From: Actinoplanes derwentensis
GTDB taxonomy: Bacteria; Actinomycetota; Actinomycetes; Mycobacteriales; Micromonosporaceae
Assembly: GCF_900104725.1 (NCBI RefSeq)
Contig: NZ_LT629758.1
Span: 6,937,001-7,001,000, forward strand
Reading direction: 5' to 3'
Length of the DNA stretch: 64,000 nt
Positions 59,596-64,000 of the stretch are shown here, in pieces (within the stretch, counting starts at the first letter, position 1; each line of letters begins with the position of its first letter). A model generated the notes under the pieces. It saw nothing but the letters and a program-made list of their open reading frames with translations. It did not search any database and was not told where the DNA came from. Both the position numbers and the translations under genes were made by a program.

Positions 59596-59892
59596 ATGCT
59601 CAACAAAGAGGACACTCGGCGGCTGGCAGCGATGGAACGCCAACTTCGACGTGACGATCCGGATTTCTGCGCTCGAATGGGCGGCGGAAACTTCAGCGTG
59701 TCAACAACCGGTCGCCCTCCGCTACCACTGTTCATCGTGGCCACCGTGATCACTGTCGCCGCCGTCGTGCTGGGAGCGGTCGGCTGGTGGATCTCCACCT
59801 CGATCGTCGGCGCCTGGGCCGTGATCACCTTCTCCGCGGCGGTCCACCGGTTGCGCAGGCAGCGGACCGAGACCGCGTTCCGGCAGGCCTGA
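59596..59892 (+). CDS. DUF3040 family membrane protein
   Basis: 98 aa. It opens MLNKEDTRRLAAMERQLRRD, then DPDFCARM, the hallmark of DUF3040, followed by two membrane segments (LFIVATVITVAAVVLGAVGW, IVGAWAVITFSAAV). A small actinobacterial membrane protein of unknown function. GGAAGG precedes the ATG. The 245 bases before it (59351-59595) contain no gene I can support, only its promoter. Confidence 0.92.
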   Translation: MLNKEDTRRLAAMERQLRRDDPDFCARMGGGNFSVSTTGRPPLPLFIVATVITVAAVVLGAVGWWISTSIVGAWAVITFSAAVHRLRRQRTETAFRQA

Positions 59893-59898
59893 ACACCC

Positions 59899-60615
59899 TC
59901 ACGAGCTGGTCGTGGCCTGGCTCTCGAACCGGCGGACGATCTCCACGAGGGCCCGGACCTGCCGCAGGACGGCGTCGGCCTCGGTGGACCGGTGCGGCCG
60001 CGCGGCGATGTCGACGATCGCGTCGGCCCGGACACCGACCATGGTGAGCGGGCGGCGGTAAAGCGGCTCCTGCGCCGTGGCCCACTTGACGAAGGCCCGC
60101 GTCGGGTCCGGCAGGTAGACGATCCAAGCGGTGCTCAGCACCCCGGTCTCCGGTTTGCGGAAGTCGAAGACCACGAACTCCAGGTCGTCGTAGTAGCCGC
60201 GCAGCACCGCATAGGCCGGCTGATCCTCGCCGAAGTCCGGGGTGTCGCTCCAGGCGTCCAGCAGATCGCCGTCGACGTCCAGGAACTGCCAGCCGTGCCG
60301 GCGGGCCAGCTCGATCCGGTCACCCACCCCTGCCGATCGGGGAATCGACCGGTCGGCGAAGAACACCAGCCAGACACCCGCGGCGGCGACCAGACCACCG
60401 GCACCGATGATGAGCCGGCCCGCGAGACGGCCGGTGTCGTCCGGTTCCAGAATGCGCGAAGCGCCATCACCGTACGTGATGCACTGGCCGCCGATCTGCA
60501 TCTCGGTCGCTCTACAGGAGGCGCCGCCGTTCAGCAGCAGGATGACGCCGAGGGCGAGAAGCCCCAGTCCGACGATGAGGACGATCCACGAGGATCGACT
60601 CGTTCGCCCGTTCAT
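59899..60615 (-). CDS. two-pass membrane hypothetical protein
   Basis: 238 aa, no family recognised. Membrane segments at about 9-28 (SWIVLIVGLGLLALGVILLL) and 70-88 (IIGAGGLVAAAGVWLVFFAD) enclose a 40-residue loop with two cysteines (SCRATEMQIGGQC). The C-terminal 150 residues are cytoplasmic alpha/beta (VGDRIELARRHGWQFLDVDG, DLEFVVFDFRKPETGVL). Convergent with the DUF3040 gene, six bases away. Confidence 0.78.
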   Translation of the reverse strand: MNGRTSRSSWIVLIVGLGLLALGVILLLNGGASCRATEMQIGGQCITYGDGASRILEPDDTGRLAGRLIIGAGGLVAAAGVWLVFFADRSIPRSAGVGDRIELARRHGWQFLDVDGDLLDAWSDTPDFGEDQPAYAVLRGYYDDLEFVVFDFRKPETGVLSTAWIVYLPDPTRAFVKWATAQEPLYRRPLTMVGVRADAIVDIAARPHRSTEADAVLRQVRALVEIVRRFESQATTSS

Positions 60616-60665
60616 CCGACCTCCTGTGTGCGGCTAGTGATCAAAGTACCGCTACAGGACGTGAA

Positions 60666-60693
60666 GAGGCCCCCGCCATACAGCGGGGGCCTC
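60666..60693. terminator. 11-base-pair terminator of the nuclease gene
   Basis: GAGGCCCCCGC (60666-60676) pairs perfectly with GCGGGGGCCTC (60683-60693) around six bases. It is 18 bases past the nuclease stop on the minus strand. Confidence 0.78.
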
Positions 60694-60710
60694 GACATGT
60701 GTGCAGGTTG

Positions 60711-63700
60711 TTACTTGGTGATACGCACCGTGTGCGTACGAACCGTCGCGGTGTTACCCGCCTTGTCCGTCGCGGTGTAGGTGATCAGCAGCTTGCCCTT
60801 GGTGACGCCGGTGAGCTTGACGCTCCAGACACCCTTGGCGTTCGGCACGGCGGTCAGCACCGCGGCCTTGGCCTGAGCGTCCTTCTTCGACTTCGCCTTG
60901 GTCCACTTGCCGGCCGAGTAGTAGTACCACTTGCCGGACCGCTCCTCGATCGCCTTGACCTTCGCCTTGGCGACACCGAGACCCTTGTCGGTCGCCTTGC
61001 CGGTGACCGTCTTCCAGGAGCTGGCGCGTTCGGAGTGGCTCGGCTTGGTCAGACTCACCGTCGGCTTGGCGGTGTCCTTGGTGACCTTGACGGTGCCGAC
61101 GGTGACGGCCTTACCGGCACCGGCCGCGTTGGACGGCGTCACCTTGACCGCGAAATTCCCGGCCTTGGTGTACTTGTGCACCACCGTCGCGTTCGCCGCG
61201 GTGGTCTTGGTGGTGCTGCCGTCGCCCCAGACGATCGAGAGCTGGGTGGCTCCGGTGACACCGCTGACCCCGAGGCTCACCGACTGGGTCGTCCAGATCG
61301 CCTTGGTGTTCAGCTTGTAGGTGCCGGCCTGCGCCTTCACCACCACGGTGGACGCGGTGATCGTGGCCTTGTTGCCGGCCTCGTCGCTCAGGGTGACGGT
61401 GACCTTGAAGCTGCCCGCCTTGGTGTAGGCGTGCGTGGCCTTGGTCGTACCGACCGCCAGGGTCTGGACGGCGCTGCCGTCGCCCCAGTCGACGACCCGG
61501 GTGATCTTCGCGTTGTCACTGACGTCGTCGTCCAGCGCGGACTCGGTGAGCGTCACCGACTGGCCGGGCCAGATCGCCGCCGTGTTCACCGCGTAGGTGC
61601 CGGTCGGCGCGGTGGCGTCGGCGATCCCGACGGTGCTGCGCGGCGTGGCGTCCGGGGTGATCGGGGTGTACTTGGCGAAGAAGTTGACCAGCATGGTCAG
61701 GTCGTTGTCGCCGGTCGTCTTGCGATCGGTGCCCTTGCCCAGGGTGGTGAAGTTGTCACCACCGGCGGCGAGGAACGAGTTCGACGTGACGCGGTACGTG
61801 CCGGTCGGGTTGAGAACGACCCCGTTCAGCTTCAGCGTCGACGCGATGATCTTCGAGCCCCGCGGCTGGTTCAGGTCGTAGGAGTAGACGAGCCCCTTCG
61901 ACGAGCCCAGGTGCAGCACCGGCCGGGACGCGCCGTCCGGCTGCCACTGCTCCTCCAGCACCTGCTTGATCTGGGCGCCGGTCAGGGTCTGGGTCACCAC
62001 GTCGTTGGCGAACGGCTGGACGGCGAACGCGGCCGAGTAGGTCACGGTTCCGTCGGTGCCGTACGCCAGGTCGGCACGCAGGCCACCCGGGTTCATCAGC
62101 GCGATCTGCGCCCCACCACGACCGGCGTCGCTGGTCTGGTCGAGCTGCACGTCGGCGATGAAGTTGCCCATCACCGACTCGGCACCACGGTCCTCGGCGC
62201 CGGCGGCGGAGTAGGCCCGCTTGATGTCGCCGGTGATCTTGCCGAGCTCACGCTTGCCCAGCTCGGCGGCCTTCGTCTTGGCGTCGGCCACGATCTGCGC
62301 GACCGCCGCGTCGGACGGGTAACCGGTCACGTTCAGCAGCTCGGCCGTCGACGAGGTCACCGACTTGGTGGCCGGGTCGATGGTCAGGACCGCCTTGCCC
62401 AGCCGCAGACCGTAGTCCTCGGCCTGGATCACCGGACGGGTCTTGGTGGTACCGGGGACCGGCACCTGGAACGCGTACGGCTGGTGGGTGTGCCCGCTGA
62501 AGATCGCGTCGATCTCGGCGCTCACCTTGGTGAACTCACCGAACACCGGGTCGGCGGCGAGCGCCTCGGCGGAGTTGATGTTCTCAGTGGCCGCACCCTC
62601 GTGGGTGAGCAGCACCAGCACGTCGGCCTCGCCGTTGGCGGCGTCGCCGTCGGAGAGCTGCGCCGCGAGGGTGTTGGTCTCGGTGATCGGGTCGCGGAAC
62701 TCCACGCCCTTGATGCCGTCCGGGCTGACCAGCGAACCGGTCTGCTCGGTCACCACACCGATGTAGCCGACCTTGATGCCACCCACGGTCTGCACGACGT
62801 AGCCGGGCAGGACCCGCTCGCCGTCCTTGTAGACGTTGGCCGCCAGGTACGGGAAGTCGGCCTTGTCGGAGACCCGGCCGAGCAGGTCGGACAGGCCCTT
62901 GTCGAACTCGTGGTTGCCGACCGCGGAGACGTTCAGCCCACCGGCGTTGAGCGCCGCGAGGGTCGGGTTGTCGTCGTCGATCGCGGAGATGAACGTGGAG
63001 GCGCCGATGTTGTCACCGACGGACACCCACGCGGTGTTCGGGTTGGCCGCGCGGAGCTGGTTGACCGCCCCGACGAGCTGGGCCGCGCCACCGTTGCCGG
63101 TGGTCGGCGACTCGAGCCGGCCGTGGAAGTCGTTGATGCTCAGCAGCTGCAGGTCGATCGGGCTGGCGGCACCGGTCTCCAGGCCGACGACGACCGGGTC
63201 GTGGTCGCTGGAGCGGAACGGGCCGGACTCGTAGAAGGGTCCGTAGCCGTCGTATTCGAAGGCGAACGACTCGACCGAGTTGATGTTCCAGATGTCGACG
63301 CCGGTGATCCGCTTCGCGAACTCGCCGGTGACCAGCGCGTGGTCCAGCGAACCGGACTCGCCGCCGTAGACGTACGAGGACTTGTCCGGCGCGAACGTGG
63401 CGTGCGCGTCGGAGTAGCCCTTCTCGTACAGAGCCTGGAGCGGGTCTTCCTGGCCGTAGGCGTTGAAGTCGCCGAGCAGGATCACCTTGTCGGTGCCGAG
63501 GCCCGCGACGAAGGTCGCGAGCGCGTTGGCCTGCCGGATCCGGTCGCCGTTGTAGGCGCCCTGTCCGTCACCGGTGTCCACGTTGTCACCGGTCGGGGCG
63601 ACCGAGGCGCTCTTGGACTTGAAGTGGTTCGCGACCACGGTGAAGTCGATCGAGCCGGCGGTGAACGTCTGCGCGATCGGCTCGCGGGCGTTGCCCCAGA

Positions 63701-64000
63701 CCGTCTCGTCGTTCACCGACTTCGACGCGCCCTTCGGCGTGACCGAGGCGGGCTTGAAGATGATCGCGCTGGTGATGACGTCCTGCTCGGTCGCGCCCGG
63801 CAGTTCGCCCGGTGACCGGACGTAGTCCCAGACACCCGCGCCGTCGACCGTGTTGAGCTCGCCGACCAGGGTCTTGAGCGCCAGCTGGGTCTCGGTCGTC
63901 TCGAAGCGGACCGAGTTCTCGATCTCCATGAGCGCGACCACGTCGGCGTCCAGGGCGGTGATCGCCGAGACGATCTTCGCTTCCTGCTTCTCCTTGGCCG
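60711..64000 (-). CDS. modular extracellular nuclease/5'-nucleotidase, 5' end outside the window
   Basis: At least 1096 residues; the frame is open to the window edge, so the N-terminus with its signal peptide is missing. Visible order: an endonuclease/exonuclease/phosphatase domain of the ExeM/NucH type (DVVALMEIEN, FTVVANHFKSK, VILLGDFNAYG, SSDHDPVVV); a UshA-type 5'-nucleotidase (LLSINDFHGRLE, VSVGDNIGAS, VGNHEFDKG, FSGHTHQPYAF, and the C-terminal NPGGLRADLAYG); two PKD-like beta domains (DWGDGSAVQTL, VWGDGSTTKTT); and an Ig-like C-terminus. It probably degrades extracellular DNA and releases nucleosides and phosphate. It ends before an 11-base-pair hairpin. Confidence 0.93.
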   Translation of the reverse strand, partial: AKEKQEAKIVSAITALDADVVALMEIENSVRFETTETQLALKTLVGELNTVDGAGVWDYVRSPGELPGATEQDVITSAIIFKPASVTPKGASKSVNDETVWGNAREPIAQTFTAGSIDFTVVANHFKSKSASVAPTGDNVDTGDGQGAYNGDRIRQANALATFVAGLGTDKVILLGDFNAYGQEDPLQALYEKGYSDAHATFAPDKSSYVYGGESGSLDHALVTGEFAKRITGVDIWNINSVESFAFEYDGYGPFYESGPFRSSDHDPVVVGLETGAASPIDLQLLSINDFHGRLESPTTGNGGAAQLVGAVNQLRAANPNTAWVSVGDNIGASTFISAIDDDNPTLAALNAGGLNVSAVGNHEFDKGLSDLLGRVSDKADFPYLAANVYKDGERVLPGYVVQTVGGIKVGYIGVVTEQTGSLVSPDGIKGVEFRDPITETNTLAAQLSDGDAANGEADVLVLLTHEGAATENINSAEALAADPVFGEFTKVSAEIDAIFSGHTHQPYAFQVPVPGTTKTRPVIQAEDYGLRLGKAVLTIDPATKSVTSSTAELLNVTGYPSDAAVAQIVADAKTKAAELGKRELGKITGDIKRAYSAAGAEDRGAESVMGNFIADVQLDQTSDAGRGGAQIALMNPGGLRADLAYGTDGTVTYSAAFAVQPFANDVVTQTLTGAQIKQVLEEQWQPDGASRPVLHLGSSKGLVYSYDLNQPRGSKIIASTLKLNGVVLNPTGTYRVTSNSFLAAGGDNFTTLGKGTDRKTTGDNDLTMLVNFFAKYTPITPDATPRSTVGIADATAPTGTYAVNTAAIWPGQSVTLTESALDDDVSDNAKITRVVDWGDGSAVQTLAVGTTKATHAYTKAGSFKVTVTLSDEAGNKATITASTVVVKAQAGTYKLNTKAIWTTQSVSLGVSGVTGATQLSIVWGDGSTTKTTAANATVVHKYTKAGNFAVKVTPSNAAGAGKAVTVGTVKVTKDTAKPTVSLTKPSHSERASSWKTVTGKATDKGLGVAKAKVKAIEERSGKWYYYSAGKWTKAKSKKDAQAKAAVLTAVPNAKGVWSVKLTGVTKGKLLITYTATDKAGNTATVRTHTVRITK

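Noticed and set aside
60699..63815. 1038-codon open frame on the plus strand
   Set aside because: It is antisense to the nuclease/nucleotidase gene and its translation is low-complexity Arg/Gly/Val without motifs.

Overview
The window is a very GC-rich, densely coded stretch of an actinomycete chromosome. Many start codons are GTG, and it carries several actinobacterial families: DUF3152, DUF3107, DUF3040, MoeZ with a rhodanese domain, and a Ser/Thr kinase with an extracellular sensor. The gene content fits Micromonosporaceae (an Actinoplanes-like organism), but that placement is inference. I see no rRNA, tRNA or CRISPR.

Layout. 0-5.4 kb: an ECF sigma factor between two paralogous membrane proteins, a DUF2252 protein, hemC and an isolated nuoB. 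5.5-14.7 kb: an MFS exporter, a transporter remnant, a gamma-glutamyltransferase-like enzyme, a TetR regulator facing an epimerase across two matching palindromes, a methyltransferase coupled to an alkyltransferase-like (ATL) DNA-lesion protein, proB-proA and a prenyltransferase-like protein. 14.7-26.4 kb: moeZ, two DUF3152 metalloprotease-like proteins, an alpha/beta hydrolase, a large Pro/Ala-rich protein, TetR-DUF3107-DEAD-box helicase, and a methyltransferase. 26.4-36.7 kb: a secreted His-motif protein, two decayed genes, a GNAT acetyltransferase, a RecQ helicase with a C-terminal phosphoribosyltransferase-like domain, an SDR enzyme, a Ser/Thr kinase with a CBM2-like extracellular domain, and a membrane-bound spermidine-synthase-like protein. 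37-43.4 kb: a second ECF sigma module, then a tightly overlapping cassette (tyrosine integrase, XRE regulator, zinc-ribbon recombinase-like protein, DUF6518-like membrane protein) and a secreted peptidase-like protein.

44.3-48.5 kb is a signalling operon on the minus strand: receiver-PP2C phosphatase, CHASE3 histidine kinase, Rcp1-type receiver, inositol-monophosphatase-like enzyme, all with overlapping ends. 49-52 kb: an M28 peptidase, an Smr-domain protein and a TPR protein. 52.3-59.4 kb: a PhoP-like two-component system, DAHP synthase behind an aromatic-rich leader peptide and terminator, and two membrane glycosyltransferases. Direct repeats of a 7-base motif with an 11-base period, like the mycobacterial PhoP box, occur before the response regulator and before both glycosyltransferases, suggesting one regulon. 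The right end is a partial modular extracellular nuclease/5'-nucleotidase.

Two themes stand out. First, short tandem repeats (13, 22, 24, 26 and 34 bases) lie on or beside the stop codons of at least five unrelated genes. Second, the aromatic-pathway entry gene and its neighbours carry unusually readable regulatory signals. Coordinates of starts were chosen from Shine-Dalgarno spacing and family alignment where possible; no database search was run.
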